Shown here: positions 43,951-52,288 of the stretch, piece after piece
How the letters are laid out: every line of letters begins with the position of its first letter
How positions within the stretch are numbered: position 1 is the first letter of the stretch
Assembly (NCBI RefSeq): GCF_003185915.1
Contig: NZ_QHLZ01000004.1
Span: 186,001 to 250,000 of the forward strand
DNA length: 64,000 nucleotides
Source: Arthrobacter psychrochitiniphilus
GTDB taxonomy: Bacteria; Actinomycetota; Actinomycetes; Actinomycetales; Micrococcaceae
Reading direction: 5' to 3'
The notes under the pieces: model-generated
What the model was told of the DNA's origin: nothing
Database searches by the model: none
What the model saw: the letters and a program-made list of their open reading frames with translations, nothing else
Position numbers and translations under genes: made by a program

Positions 43951-44778
43951 ATGACAGCTATGATCTTCGCCCACCGCGGATCCAGTGCCGCCTATGCCGA
44001 GCACACCCGCGCCGCCTACCTGCAAGCCATCGCCGACGGCGCCGACGGCGTGGAGTGCGATCTTCACCTCACCGCGGACGGTGCCCTGGTGCTCCTCCAC
44101 GACGAAGACATCAGCCGCACCTCCAACAGTTCCGGGGCTGTGGCGAAGATGACACTGGCCCAGCTGCGCGCCGTGGATTTCAGTTCCTGGCACGGCTCCG
44201 CGATCCCGCCCGAATTTGGTACTACGGCCGAACAGTTGCTGACGCTGGCCGAACTGCTGGACATTCTCAGCACGGCTTCCCGTCCCATGAGTCTCGCCAT
44301 TGAATTCAAATACGGCGGCCACTTTGACCCGGCGCTGGTTGAGGCGGCGCTGGACACCCTGCGCGGCCGCGGCTGGAGCCCGGAGACCTCCACGGTGGTA
44401 CACAGTGTGGGACACGCGGTGGGAGAAATTGAGGTCTCCTTCATGTCCTTTCACCCCGAGGCAGTGCTGTTCTTGGCCCAGCATGTGGCCGCGGAGAAAC
44501 TGTGTGCACTTCTTGAAGTTGTTGGACCCGAGGACCGCCTTCAGTGGCAACGCCAGCAGTTGGTGGACGACGGCGTTGCCCTCCTCGCCGGACCCGGCGT
44601 TCAGTACCTGCGCACTCACCTAGGTGACGTTGCCCGCTGGCTGGCCGTGGGACGTACCCTGCGGGTGTGGACGGTTGACAGTGCCCAGGACCTGGAACTT
44701 TGCCTTGGTGCTGGCGTCACCCAACTGACAAGCAATAAGCCCCGGGCGCTCCGGGAGATGCTCACGGAGCGGCACTAA
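43951..44778 (+). CDS. glycerophosphodiester phosphodiesterase
   Basis: 275 residues. The GDPD signature is complete: HRGSSAAYAEHT at the start (usual PENT replaced by AEHT), GADGVECDLHLTADGALVLLHDE with the catalytic Glu/Asp and His, and the C-terminal VWTVDSAQDLELCLGAGV. It releases glycerol 3-phosphate and an alcohol from phospholipid-derived diesters. No signal peptide, so it acts inside the cell. Confidence 0.92.
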   Translation: MTAMIFAHRGSSAAYAEHTRAAYLQAIADGADGVECDLHLTADGALVLLHDEDISRTSNSSGAVAKMTLAQLRAVDFSSWHGSAIPPEFGTTAEQLLTLAELLDILSTASRPMSLAIEFKYGGHFDPALVEAALDTLRGRGWSPETSTVVHSVGHAVGEIEVSFMSFHPEAVLFLAQHVAAEKLCALLEVVGPEDRLQWQRQQLVDDGVALLAGPGVQYLRTHLGDVARWLAVGRTLRVWTVDSAQDLELCLGAGVTQLTSNKPRALREMLTERH

Positions 44779-44839
44779 TACAGACTGCCTTTACAGACGG
44801 CCTTGACGTTTTGGGCACGCCATGTGATTGCATGGAACA

Positions 44840-46684
44840 ATGGCATCGAGAATTGAAGACTACGCCCTCCTATCAGACCTGCACACAGGCGCCCTAGTGG
44901 GCCGCGATGGGAGCATTGACTGGCTGTGCTTTCCCCGTTTTGATTCACCTTCTGTGTTCACTGCACTGTTGGGAACCAGCGACCATGGCCGCTGGCTGAT
45001 GGCCCCATCCCACCCCGAGGCGACGGTGGCGCACCGCCGCTACGTTGGCCGGACCTTTGTGCTTGAAACGGTGTGGGAAACCCCAACGGGGACGGCAAAA
45101 ATCACTGATTTTATGCCGATCGGGGACAGGCGGGCGTCCCTTGTGCGCCGTATTGAAGGAATTAGCGGCAGTGTGGAATTTCAGCAGAACATCACTATCC
45201 GCCCGGGCTACGGCAAGGTGTTGCCATGGGTGCGCAGGGTTAAGAATGCGGATGGTTCCGAAGGAATTGTGGGCGTTGCAGGACCTGATGCATTGGTACT
45301 GCGAGGAGATGAGCTGCCGCACGCGGCCCATCGCGAACACGCAGGAAAGTTCACGGTTCAGGCCGGGGCCAGGGTTGAGCAGGAATTGGTTTGGTACCCC
45401 TCCCACCGGCCGGAACCGCGCCCCATTGATACGGACGCCGCACTGACTGCGACCTGCAGGTACTGGGATGACTGGGCTGCGCGCTACAACCACGACGGAA
45501 AATATGCGGGAATCGTAGAGCGTTCCTTGCTGGTGTTGCGTGCCCTGACACATCAGGACACCGGCGGTATTGTGGCTGCGCCCACTACCTCACTGCCGGA
45601 AGAGTTCGGTGGTGCACGGAACTGGGACTACCGTTTTTGCTGGCTGCGCGATGCGGCTCTCACGCTTGAAGCCATGCTGACCCACGGTTACGCGGAAGAG
45701 GCGCTGAAATGGCGTGACTGGTTGTTGCGGGCCGTGGCGGGCGATCCGGAAGACCTGCAAATCATGTACGGGCTGTCAGGAGAGCGGAACCTGCCCGAAG
45801 GTGTTCTGGACCATTTGCCCGGCTATGAGGGCGCAGCGCCGGTGCGCATTGGTAACGGCGCCGTGGGGCAGTACCAGGCCGATGTTGTGGGCGAAGTGCT
45901 CGTGTCGTTGGAAAAGCTTCGGCTTGCCGGTGGGCACGAGGACCACTTCTCGTGGCCATTGCAACAGGCCATGCTGGGTTTTGTAGAGAATCACCTTTCC
46001 TCTCGTGACCATGGCATCTGGGAGATGCGCGGGGATTTGTCCTACTTCACACATTCGCGGGTGATGATGTGGGCCGCTTTTGACTGTGCTGTCCGGGCCG
46101 TGCGCAACCACGGACTGGCTGGCCATGTTGAACGCTGGGAAGAGTTGCGTGAGCAATTGCGGGCCGAGATCATGGAACACGGCTTCAACAAGGAACTGAA
46201 CACTTTTACCCAAACGTACGGCGGAACCACCACGGATGCTTCCTTGCTGGTGCTTCCCCAGGTGGGATTTGTGGGTTACGGCTCCCCGGAAATGCTGGGC
46301 ACGGTGGCCGCCTTGGAATCTGAGCTCGTGGATGAGCACGGGCTGATTATGCGCTACCAGACCACCTCCGGCATTGACGGTTTGGAACCTGGCGAACACC
46401 CGTTCTTGGCCTGCTCCTTCTGGCTTGTGGAACAGTACGCACACACCGGACGCCGCCCGGAAGCCGTGGTCCTCATGGACACCCTTGTGGGCCTGGCGAA
46501 TGAGGTAGGCCTGCTCAGTGAGGAGTATGACATGGGGCGTGGCCGCATGGCCGGAAACTTCCCCCAAGCCTTCTCCCATCTGGCACTGGTCCGGGCAGCT
46601 GATGCCTTGCACGGCACAGAACACCTGAGTCTGTCTACTGAGCCCATTGACACGAACACCATGCCTATCATCATTTCCCAGTGA
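44840..46684 (+). CDS. glycoside hydrolase family 15 protein (glucoamylase/trehalase-like)
   Basis: 614 residues from ATG 44840, matching the usual N-terminus MASRIEDYALLSDLHTGALV; a TTG four codons earlier is also in frame. An N-terminal beta-sandwich is followed by an (alpha/alpha)6 barrel with RNWDYRFCWLRDAALT, the catalytic acid region, and a C-terminal PQAFSHLALVRAA segment. Such cytoplasmic actinobacterial enzymes hydrolyse trehalose or alpha-glucans. Four bases overlap with azlC. Confidence 0.9.
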   Translation: MASRIEDYALLSDLHTGALVGRDGSIDWLCFPRFDSPSVFTALLGTSDHGRWLMAPSHPEATVAHRRYVGRTFVLETVWETPTGTAKITDFMPIGDRRASLVRRIEGISGSVEFQQNITIRPGYGKVLPWVRRVKNADGSEGIVGVAGPDALVLRGDELPHAAHREHAGKFTVQAGARVEQELVWYPSHRPEPRPIDTDAALTATCRYWDDWAARYNHDGKYAGIVERSLLVLRALTHQDTGGIVAAPTTSLPEEFGGARNWDYRFCWLRDAALTLEAMLTHGYAEEALKWRDWLLRAVAGDPEDLQIMYGLSGERNLPEGVLDHLPGYEGAAPVRIGNGAVGQYQADVVGEVLVSLEKLRLAGGHEDHFSWPLQQAMLGFVENHLSSRDHGIWEMRGDLSYFTHSRVMMWAAFDCAVRAVRNHGLAGHVERWEELREQLRAEIMEHGFNKELNTFTQTYGGTTTDASLLVLPQVGFVGYGSPEMLGTVAALESELVDEHGLIMRYQTTSGIDGLEPGEHPFLACSFWLVEQYAHTGRRPEAVVLMDTLVGLANEVGLLSEEYDMGRGRMAGNFPQAFSHLALVRAADALHGTEHLSLSTEPIDTNTMPIIISQ

Positions 46685-47487
46685 GCGTCAGAGGGCTAGC
46701 TGCGGAGCTGAAAGGCTCCCCGGCTGCGAAAATTGGCGCCTCAATTGCCATTGCAACAGGCTTGTACGGGGTGTCCTTTGGTGCTCTTTCCGTTGCATCC
46801 GGGCTGAGCTTTTTCCAGACCATGGTGCTGAGCCTGCTGCTGTTCAGCGGCGGCTCGCAATTTGCCTTCATCGGTGTGATTGCCGGCGGCGGATCCGGTG
46901 TGGCCGCCATGAGCACCTCCGCCCTTTTGGGTATCCGCAACGGTGTTTATGGCATGCAGATCAACGCCCTTCTGCATCCTTCCGGATGGCGCCGCCTTGC
47001 GGCCGCACACGTCACCATTGACGAATCAAGCGCCACGGCAACGGGACAAACAGACCCAGATGAGCAAAAACGTGGTTTCTGGGTAGCCGGGCTGGGCATT
47101 TTTATTCTGTGGAACATCATGACAGCGGTGGGCGCAGTGATTGGCAACGCCCTGGGTGATCCCAAGCAATGGGGGCTTGACGGTGCTGCCGTGGCAGCGT
47201 TCCTGGGCCTGCTCTGGCCGCGAATAAAGGCAATCCAGCCGGCTGCGATCGCCGTGGTGTGCGCCCTCGTGACCCTGCTGGCGGTACCGTTCGTGCCACC
47301 GGGCGTCCCCATCTTAGTGGCCGCCCTGGTGGCCGGGATCATTGGTTGGTTCCGCAGAGGAGGCACCCCGTCCCATGCTCCAGGTCATATTGACGACGGT
47401 CTGGAACCTAATATTGAGCCTTACCGGCACAGCCCCGGACCCAGCAGCGAGCACAGCACGCCCGGCACGGACGGGGGCCAGCCATGA
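46681..47487 (+). CDS. azlC: AzlC family branched-chain amino acid exporter subunit
   Basis: 268 residues, GTG 46681 overlapping the GH15 stop. Seven to eight hydrophobic segments with the AzlC stretch LYGVSFGALSVASGLSFFQT and LFSGGSQFAFIGV. The hydrophilic C-terminal tail of about 45 residues is rich in Pro, Gly and His. With AzlD it forms the BrnFE/AzlCD-type exporter of leucine, isoleucine, valine and methionine. No regulator of this pair is seen adjacent. Confidence 0.88.
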   Translation: MSVRGLAAELKGSPAAKIGASIAIATGLYGVSFGALSVASGLSFFQTMVLSLLLFSGGSQFAFIGVIAGGGSGVAAMSTSALLGIRNGVYGMQINALLHPSGWRRLAAAHVTIDESSATATGQTDPDEQKRGFWVAGLGIFILWNIMTAVGAVIGNALGDPKQWGLDGAAVAAFLGLLWPRIKAIQPAAIAVVCALVTLLAVPFVPPGVPILVAALVAGIIGWFRRGGTPSHAPGHIDDGLEPNIEPYRHSPGPSSEHSTPGTDGGQP

Positions 47488-47795
47488 ATCTGTGGTTTTG
47501 GGTGCTGGTGGCCGCGGTTGTGGGGTATTTGACAAAGCTGCTGGGTTACCTGGTCCCGGCGAAGGTGCTCGCCAATCCGCGGATGTCGCGGGTGGCAGGA
47601 ACGTTGACCATTGGCCTGTTGGCCTCCCTGACGGTTGTTAACGCCGCAGCCAGCGGCGCCTCCGTTGTGGTGGATGCCAGGATCGGCGCCCTCGTGGCGG
47701 CCGCAATTGCGCTTTGGTGCAAGGCGCCATTTCTCGTGGTGGTCCTCGCCGGGGCCGGGGCCGCCGCCGGGCTACGGCTGCTGGGCTGGCCCTGA
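47484..47795 (+). CDS. azlD: AzlD family small exporter subunit
   Basis: 103 residues with four membrane segments, start ATG 47484 overlapping azlC by four bases. It corresponds to BrnE/AzlD, the obligatory small partner. Its 3' end overlaps the convergent DUF5684 gene by 24 bases. Confidence 0.88.
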   Translation: MNLWFWVLVAAVVGYLTKLLGYLVPAKVLANPRMSRVAGTLTIGLLASLTVVNAAASGASVVVDARIGALVAAAIALWCKAPFLVVVLAGAGAAAGLRLLGWP

Positions 47796-48485
47796 GCCGA
47801 ACGGGTTCTGCGCAGGATCCTGCTGGTTGGGACCCGCCGGCTGGCCATCCGGTGCAGCGGGGTAGGGTGCTGCGGGGTATTGGGCGTTCGGATCCTGCGG
47901 GTTGGGATACTGCTGCTGGCCGTATTGCGCTGGCGGGTACTGTGCGTTCGGGTATTGCTGGCCGGGGGCGGCCGCGTACTGCTGCTGGACAAATTGCTGC
48001 TGCCCGTAGTACATGGCTTGCTGCTTCTGATCGGCGCTTAGGTACGACGGTCCGCGGTACGCGGCATCACCATAGGAGAGAATGGCGGCAAAAACAACGG
48101 GTAAGAGGACCAGACCCACCGTGAAACCGGTATCCTTGCCGAAAGACTTGGACATGTCATTCATAATGACAATCATCATGTAGATGTTGAAATACGGGAT
48201 GAAGAGGAACCAGAAATGGGATTCTGGGCGCCCTACCATCTTCACCATGATCCAGCTGTTGTAGAAGGGCACGAACGCCTTCCATTTGGCATACCCGGCC
48301 TTGTTGAAAACTCCTGCCCAAGCGAATCCGGTGACCAGCCAGGCAACCACAAAGATGAGCGCGTAGATGCCCATCAGGGCCATGAAGAAGGCCGCGAATG
48401 CGGCGGAATCCATGGTGGTGTTGTAGTTGTAGTCGTAGGGGTCCGGGGCAGGGGCCAGCGGAAGTGCAAAAAGAGTGGGAAGCAT
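47772..48485 (-). CDS. DUF5684-like membrane protein with Tyr/Gln/Pro-rich tail
   Basis: 237 residues. ATG 48485 is chosen because TAAAGT lies seven bases upstream (leaderless pattern); a longer open frame would run through the divergent gene. Four membrane segments lie between about residues 25 and 150, with AGYAKWKAFVPFYNSWIMVKMV and PYFNIYMMIVIMNDMSKSFGK typical of DUF5684. The last 80 residues are a low-complexity repeat of QYP/NAQYP units that should protrude from the membrane. Function unknown. Confidence 0.75.
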   Translation of the reverse strand: MLPTLFALPLAPAPDPYDYNYNTTMDSAAFAAFFMALMGIYALIFVVAWLVTGFAWAGVFNKAGYAKWKAFVPFYNSWIMVKMVGRPESHFWFLFIPYFNIYMMIVIMNDMSKSFGKDTGFTVGLVLLPVVFAAILSYGDAAYRGPSYLSADQKQQAMYYGQQQFVQQQYAAAPGQQYPNAQYPPAQYGQQQYPNPQDPNAQYPAAPYPAAPDGQPAGPNQQDPAQNPFGSGPAQQP

Positions 48486-48492
48486 TTTAGCT

Positions 48493-48498
48493 ACTTTA
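48493..48498 (-). promoter_or_regulatory. -10 box of a leaderless promoter for the DUF5684 gene
   Basis: TAAAGT on the minus strand, seven bases, then ATG at 48485. Confidence 0.45.
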
Positions 48499-48582
48499 TC
48501 TGGAACCCGTGCATACGCCAATGGGGTGGACTGCCCATAATAGAAGCAGCACCCGTAAACACAACCCATCAAGGAGATTCTC

Positions 48583-48915
48583 ATGATTGTGGCTTTTTCA
48601 GTGGCACCCAGCGGCACACCCCTTGACGCACCGGCCGGCACCGGTGATGACGCATCCGTTCACACTGCGGTGGCGGCGGCCGTGAAAGTGGTTCGCGAAT
48701 CAGGCCTGCCCAACCGGACAAGTTCCATGTTCACCGAAATTGAAGGTGAATGGGATGAGGTCATGGAGGTTATCAAGCGCGCTACCGAGGCTGTGGGCCG
48801 TTATGGTTCGCGGGTCTCCCTGGTGCTCAAAGCAGATATTCGCCCCGGCCATACTGGCGAACTCGACGGCAAGGTGAGCCGGCTGGAAGGGGCCTTGGAC
48901 GGGATCGGTCAGTAA
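48583..48915 (+). CDS. thiamine-binding protein, MTH1187/YkoF-like family
   Basis: 110 residues, ATG 48583 preceded by AAGGAGA. The ferredoxin-like fold of the DUF77/MTH1187 family is visible: MIVAFSVAPSG at the start, SSMFTEIEGEWDEVMEVIKRA in the middle and RVSLVLKADIRPG near the end. Proteins of this family bind thiamine or its pyrimidine part and may store or sense it. No TPP riboswitch is seen here. Confidence 0.85.
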   Translation: MIVAFSVAPSGTPLDAPAGTGDDASVHTAVAAAVKVVRESGLPNRTSSMFTEIEGEWDEVMEVIKRATEAVGRYGSRVSLVLKADIRPGHTGELDGKVSRLEGALDGIGQ

Positions 48916-48960
48916 CGCCGGCTACCCGGTTCAGGTGCGGCTGGTTTAGGACAGCCCGGT

Positions 48961-49623
48961 TCAGATCAGGCTGGGAATGGTTGGCGGGCTCAGGAAATCC
49001 TCGCTGTGTGTCACCGGCGCCGCCAACATTCCCGCCCCTGCATCAATAAGGAAATAGCCCACGGACGTCCAGTTGCCGTGCTGTGTACCCGCCTGCAACG
49101 CAGCCTCAAATTCGGCACAAATGCCCAACGCCAAATGTCCCAGCACGCTGGCCCGTGCCCGCAAAATGGGCTGCGAAATATTACTCAAACTATCGCGCAT
49201 GCGAAGGAATAGCTCATCGAAGCCGTCGTTCGTTTCGAAGGACGACGCCAGTACTTTCGCTGCGGATGGGACCGAACGCACCTGGTAGAGGAATTGTGCA
49301 CGCCAACTTGGCTGTGGCATAGCGGCGAGTTGTTCCACCCACGGCAATATTCGGCAGGCAATCACCTCCCGTAGCCCTGCGTCCTCGGGCAGGTCTGCCA
49401 GAAGTTCGTTGCGCCGCCCTTGCATGCTGTGCAGGTGGCGTTCAAGCAGTGCTCGGATCAATTCATCCCGGTTGCCGAAGTGGTAGGCCACGGCCGAATG
49501 GTTATGGGTCCCCACATGCTCGGCAATCTTTCGGTTTGAGACGGCATCCACCCCGTGAATGGCAAAAAGTTCCTCGGCGGCATCTAGCAGTGCCTCGCGC
49601 GCCTTGTCTCCGTGATGTCCCAT
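48961..49623 (-). CDS. TetR-family transcriptional regulator
   Basis: 220 residues from ATG 49623 (a GTG three codons upstream at 49632 is also possible). The N-terminal DNA-binding domain shows LLDAAEELFAIHGVDAVSNRKIAEHVGTHNHSAVAYHFGNRDELI in the usual TetR pattern; the C-terminal domain is specific and binds an unknown ligand. It is divergent from the duplicated membrane exporter, with a perfect 20-bp palindrome between them. Confidence 0.9.
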   Translation of the reverse strand: MGHHGDKAREALLDAAEELFAIHGVDAVSNRKIAEHVGTHNHSAVAYHFGNRDELIRALLERHLHSMQGRRNELLADLPEDAGLREVIACRILPWVEQLAAMPQPSWRAQFLYQVRSVPSAAKVLASSFETNDGFDELFLRMRDSLSNISQPILRARASVLGHLALGICAEFEAALQAGTQHGNWTSVGYFLIDAGAGMLAAPVTHSEDFLSPPTIPSLI

Positions 49624-49698
49624 GATGCCCACTTTCTTTCAACTCACCACCGTACCGTGGCCGGGTGCCGCTGTGATGCTGCACTCGTCTTATTCCTT

Positions 49699-49718
49699 TT
49701 TACGCCACGTGGCGTAAA
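49699..49718. promoter_or_regulatory. operator palindrome of the TetR regulator
   Basis: TTTACGCCAC (49699-49708) directly joined to its complement GTGGCGTAAA (49709-49718), a perfect 20-bp palindrome without spacer. It is the only such site between tetR and the exporter gene and probably governs both. Confidence 0.8.
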
Positions 49719-49827
49719 GTGGTTAAATACGACCGTCGGCACGAGATGTGCCAACAGCGCCAGGCCGCTTTCGGGCACATTTTCTGGCAAGACGGGGCAC
49801 CACGTAACTTTAGCCAGCACCAGGAGT

Positions 49828-52110
49828 ATGAACTTGAGCAGCAACTCAGAGAACCCAAGCGAGCCAACGCCGGGCAATGAACCCACCGTGTACGGGAAAA
49901 ACGCTGCGGCCACAGCGCCCGTCACGAAGCATGACCCAGTGGCCTCAAACCCAGTGGCCTCAAACACGGAGGCGGAGAGCGTACCCGGTGCGCCAATTTC
50001 TGCAGCCGGGGTGAGCGCAGAAGAGGCAGAGGCGGCTGCGCGCAAGCGCGCCAAGGCTGAAACCATTGGACGCTACGTGGCCATGTTTATGATGCCGCTG
50101 ATCATGGTGGGAATGATGGTTGGCGGTTATCTGGCCGCCATGCACTCCCCGGCACCGAACAACATGCCCATTGCAATTGCCGGAGCCCCAGCCGCCGCGG
50201 GGGCGTTTGCCCAGACGCTGGAAACAACAGATCCGGATGCCGTGGATGTCCGCACAGTTGCCAGTGCCCAAGAAGCACGCAGGCAAGTTGTGAGCCGTGA
50301 GGTTAGTGCCGCCGTCGTTATTGAAAACGGCAAGGCCACCCTGTACACGGCCGGTTCCGCCGGAGCCTCGCAGGCCACAACGGTGACTGGGCTCCTTGCC
50401 CCGCAAATCATGGCTCAAGGACTGCAGCTACAGGCGCAGGACCTCGCGCCGCTTCCGGACACTGATAAGTCCGGGCTGGGGGCCATGTTCATGACCACCG
50501 CGCTCATCATGGCCGGATACCTGCCATTTAGCCTGACGCTGTCCAATTCCCCGGAATTGCTGCGTAAGCGCCGTGCTGTGCCTTTGCTGGCAGGCTGGGC
50601 GGCACTTGTTTCCGGGTTGGTGTGGGCTGTGACCGGTCCGATTCTAGGGGTGGTGCAAGGACATGCATGGGCTGTGCTGGGAATTTGCTGGCTCGGTGTC
50701 TTTGCCGTCGGTGCGGTGCAGTTGCTATTCACTCGACTTCTGGGGCCCTTGGCCATCATCGTAGCCATGCTCCTTCTGATGGTGCTGGGCGTACCAGCCT
50801 CCAACATGGGCCTATCCGTGCACACCATGCCCGGCTTCTACGCATTCCTGCACTCTTTCCTGCCCACGCCTGCACTGGGTGAGGCGCTGCGTTCGGTCAT
50901 GTACTTTGACGGTGTAGGAGTGGCACCTTACCTTATTGTCCTTGCGATCGGGGCGGTCGTAGCGTTACTGCTGACCTTCGGATATGACGTGTACAAGTCC
51001 CGCAAGCACCCCAATGCTCCCGAGCCGTTCGTTGCCGTGCAATCCCTGCATGGTGGCAAGCGCCCCAAATCACGTTTCTGGCGCTACACCGCGCTGCTGT
51101 TCTTCCCGTTCGCCATGGTGGCCATGATGATTTCCTTCATGCTCGGCGCCATGGGGGAGCCCACGCCGCGCGATATGCCTGTTGCCATTGTCGGTGCCAC
51201 AGCTGAGGCCAGCCAAGAGGCAGTGAACCAGCTCGACACCAATATGGCGGGACTCTTTGATTTGCGTGCTGTGGACTCTGAGAACGAGGCCCGCGCCTTG
51301 GTGCACGATCGCCAGGTCACGGCTGCACTGGTACTGCCTTCGGCACAGGACAGCTCAGCGTTGCTGCTGACCAATGAGGCCGCAGGATCCAGTGCCCAGC
51401 AGCTTGTCACCACCATCTTCGGGCAGGTAGCTGCTGGCCAGGACATGACGCTGAACGTTGAAAACACGGCGCCGCTGACAGATGGCGACAGTGCTGGAAC
51501 AGTCCCCATGTACATGGCGATGGGCTGGATGATGGCGGGATTCTTGATCATCGTTGTTGGCGCCAACGCAGCACCCGCCTCACGGGCGCTGCGTAAACTC
51601 ATACCGATCGTGGCCGCCTGGTCAGTGTTCATGTCTGCAGTGCTCTATCTGATTGCAGGGCCCATGGTTGGGGCCATTCACGGTCACTTCTGGCCACTGT
51701 TCGGAATAGGCATTGTGGCCATCTTTGCCATGGCCATGGTTGCAGCAGTTTTTGAGCGACTCATCGGGATGCTCTCCATCTTGCCGGTGGTTGCCATTCT
51801 CATGTTTGTCGGTATCCCCGCCTCGGGAGGGGCGCTGTCCATCTACATGCAGCCGGAAATTTTCCGGACGCTCCATGACATTTTGCCGATGCCGGCAGCT
51901 GTTGAAGCTGTCCGCTCCGTCATGTACTTTGGCGGCGACGTAGTGGGCGGGGCGCTGCTCAACTTTGGCATCTGGGGAGTTCTATCGTTGGGGTTGGTGG
52001 TTGTGATTGACCGCTTCAAACCGTTGAACACCGGTACCCACTCCCCGTTGAACGAAGAGACTTCGCCCACGGCGCAGGTGGAGCGCGAGCGAGAACTGCT
52101 CGCAGTCTAA
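49828..52110 (+). CDS. internally duplicated membrane exporter (ABC-2/DUF3533-like)
   Basis: 760 residues from ATG 49828. AGGAG at 49822-49826 is too close to this ATG and better placed for the TTG at 49834 (seven bases), which may be the real start. An acidic, Ala-rich cytoplasmic N-terminus (about 70 residues) is followed by two homologous halves, each with one membrane segment, an external domain of 120-130 residues and five to six further segments. The halves share RYxAxxxxPxxMVxMM, PxAIxGA and RSVMYFxG. It resembles YhgE/Pip-type exporters; its ligand is unknown but is probably sensed by the TetR regulator. Confidence 0.75.
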   Translation: MNLSSNSENPSEPTPGNEPTVYGKNAAATAPVTKHDPVASNPVASNTEAESVPGAPISAAGVSAEEAEAAARKRAKAETIGRYVAMFMMPLIMVGMMVGGYLAAMHSPAPNNMPIAIAGAPAAAGAFAQTLETTDPDAVDVRTVASAQEARRQVVSREVSAAVVIENGKATLYTAGSAGASQATTVTGLLAPQIMAQGLQLQAQDLAPLPDTDKSGLGAMFMTTALIMAGYLPFSLTLSNSPELLRKRRAVPLLAGWAALVSGLVWAVTGPILGVVQGHAWAVLGICWLGVFAVGAVQLLFTRLLGPLAIIVAMLLLMVLGVPASNMGLSVHTMPGFYAFLHSFLPTPALGEALRSVMYFDGVGVAPYLIVLAIGAVVALLLTFGYDVYKSRKHPNAPEPFVAVQSLHGGKRPKSRFWRYTALLFFPFAMVAMMISFMLGAMGEPTPRDMPVAIVGATAEASQEAVNQLDTNMAGLFDLRAVDSENEARALVHDRQVTAALVLPSAQDSSALLLTNEAAGSSAQQLVTTIFGQVAAGQDMTLNVENTAPLTDGDSAGTVPMYMAMGWMMAGFLIIVVGANAAPASRALRKLIPIVAAWSVFMSAVLYLIAGPMVGAIHGHFWPLFGIGIVAIFAMAMVAAVFERLIGMLSILPVVAILMFVGIPASGGALSIYMQPEIFRTLHDILPMPAAVEAVRSVMYFGGDVVGGALLNFGIWGVLSLGLVVVIDRFKPLNTGTHSPLNEETSPTAQVERERELLAV

Positions 52111-52117
52111 CGAGTGA

Positions 52118-52164
52118 CCCATGCCGGCGGCGGGCGGAAGTTCCAACTGTGCTGCCGGCATGGG
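52118..52164 (+). terminator. hairpin after the exporter gene
   Basis: CCCATGCCGGC (52118-52128) pairs perfectly with GCCGGCATGGG (52154-52164) around a 25-base loop, and a second GC-rich hairpin CCGGCCC/GGGCCGG follows. There is no T-run. Confidence 0.4.
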
Positions 52165-52228
52165 CAACCGGCCCAGGGCCGGACTGTCAATGAAAATGCA
52201 GGCGAAAACTTGCTCGGTGCTACTGCAC

Positions 52229-52234
52229 TACGCT
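52229..52234 (+). promoter_or_regulatory. -10 box of a leaderless promoter for the leader peptide
   Basis: TACGCT, six bases, then GTG 52241, the same geometry as the other leaderless starts in the window. Confidence 0.45.
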
Positions 52235-52240
52235 GGCAGG

Positions 52241-52288
52241 GTGATTACTTTCCCGGCTGCCAACAGCAGCACCACTGCGAGCCTCTAA
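52241..52288 (+). CDS. putative 15-residue leader peptide upstream of the spermidine-synthase-like gene
   Basis: GTG 52241 opens a 15-codon frame (peptide MITFPAANSSTTASL) whose TAA stop overlaps the ATG of the next gene (TAATG at 52286-52290). The GTG has the leaderless promoter spacing, whereas the downstream ATG has no convincing ribosome-binding site. This suggests that the synthase-like gene is translated by re-initiation from this leader. The peptide itself has no recognisable attenuator codon run. Confidence 0.4.
   Translation: MITFPAANSSTTASL

Noticed and set aside
48480..48582. TPP riboswitch before the thiamine-binding protein, or before pdxK (30502-30603)
   Set aside because: No CUGAGA-like core or matching helices are visible in either short leader.
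49612..49827. Long in-frame N-terminal extension of the exporter, through the intergenic region
   Set aside because: It would translate the tetR start region and the operator palindrome; AGGAG at 49822 marks a start at 49828 or 49834.
52114..52287. In-frame extension of the spermidine-synthase-like protein to GTG 52114
   Set aside because: The extension resembles no family member and lies over the hairpin 52118-52164; ATG 52288 gives the expected length.
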